Below are positions 5,486 to 5,633 of a stretch of DNA of 5,633 bases, in pieces. Source of the DNA: an uncultured Phycisphaerales bacterium (GTDB lineage Bacteria > Planctomycetota > Phycisphaerae > WQYP01). A model generated the notes under the pieces. It did not search any database, was not told the origin of the DNA, and was given only the letters and a program-made list of their open reading frames with translations. The number at the start of each line of letters is the position of its first letter. Position 1 is the stretch's first letter. Both the position numbers and the translations under genes were made by a program. The stretch covers positions 1 through 5,633 of the forward strand of contig CAIPTQ010000323.1 of the NCBI GenBank assembly GCA_903868035.1, in the 5' to 3' direction.

Positions 5486-5633
5486 CACCGGAAGAACTAT
5501 CCGAAATGGCCGAGGCGAAGGCCCAGAAGCACGCGGCGTTCCGGCATGTGCTGAACGTGTGCATGGAATCCGGCTGCGTCAGCTCGCGCTCGGACACGGT
5601 GGCCGACGCGCTGGACGGGGAGATCAAGAAGCG
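5482..5633 (+). CDS. hoxF: HoxF-like diaphorase flavoprotein subunit, N-terminus only (3' end outside window)
   Basis: GTG 5482 overlaps the hoxE stop as GTGA, with AAGGA at 5467-5471 as ribosome site 10 nt upstream. Only 50 residues are visible: a charged helical start (about 3-20), then LNVCMESGCVSS, with Cys27-x4-Cys32 matching the first cysteine pair of the N-terminal thioredoxin-like [2Fe-2S] domain of HoxF (Cys-x4-Cys followed by a small-residue turn). The full HoxF would carry FMN, NADH and [4Fe-4S] sites further on, which cannot be checked here. Position after hoxE matches the hoxEFUYH order, so hoxU, hoxY and hoxH may follow beyond the edge. An NuoF-like or HndC-like flavoprotein with the same extra N-terminal domain is the main alternative. 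Confidence 0.8.
   Translation, partial: MTPEELSEMAEAKAQKHAAFRHVLNVCMESGCVSSRSDTVADALDGEIKK

Noticed and set aside
3239..5488. A 749-codon open frame on the minus strand across hypD, hypE and hoxE
   Set aside because: Its translation is Arg/Pro/His-rich with no family motifs, while the + strand carries three clear proteins with intact signatures. Stop codons are rare on the opposite strand because the sense strand is GC-rich with mostly G-ending codons.

Overview
The window is bacterial, GC-rich and gene-dense. Every gene is on the + strand and belongs to [NiFe]-hydrogenase biogenesis or to an NAD-linked [NiFe] hydrogenase. It reads: 3' part of hypF (carbamoyltransferase making the cyanide ligand), a short AT-rich gap with a predicted promoter, hypD (iron-sulfur scaffold for Fe(CN)2CO assembly), hypE (cyanide-forming dehydratase), hoxE (diaphorase [2Fe-2S] subunit), and the first 50 codons of a hoxF-like diaphorase gene that runs off the right edge.

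Layout: 2-2614 hypF, 5'-truncated by the window edge; 2615-2729 AT-rich gap with a predicted extended -10 sigma70-type promoter whose -35 box lies inside the last hypF codons; 2730-3875 hypD; 3872-4969 hypE, ATGA overlap with hypD; 4982-5485 hoxE, 12 bp after hypE; 5482 to the end hoxF, GTGA overlap with hoxE. The tight spacing from hypD onward points to one transcript coupling active-site maturation to synthesis of a group 3d-type (bidirectional, NAD(P)-linked) Hox hydrogenase. HypF makes the carbamoyl group, HypE turns it into thiocyanate on its C-terminal cysteine, and HypD (normally with HypC, not in this window) receives cyanide on iron. HoxE and HoxF would pass electrons between the hydrogenase and NAD(H).

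The main oddity is hypF. All its family motifs are intact and the frame is open, but the visible protein is about 100 residues longer than usual for the family. The excess is made of in-frame repeat DNA in linkers and loops: three separate 7-bp tandem arrays with different units, a 99-bp insert with two hairpins, and a 33-bp x3 minisatellite in which every unit is a perfect 7-bp hairpin. A second oddity is a switch in third-codon-position use (C-ending to G-ending) inside hypD.

Repeat-invaded genes of this type, together with the GC-rich composition, suggest a member of the PVC group (Verrucomicrobiota or Planctomycetota), but that is a weak inference. I see no RNA genes, CRISPR array, transposase or wholly new system; the novelty lies in the repeat-loaded hypF.
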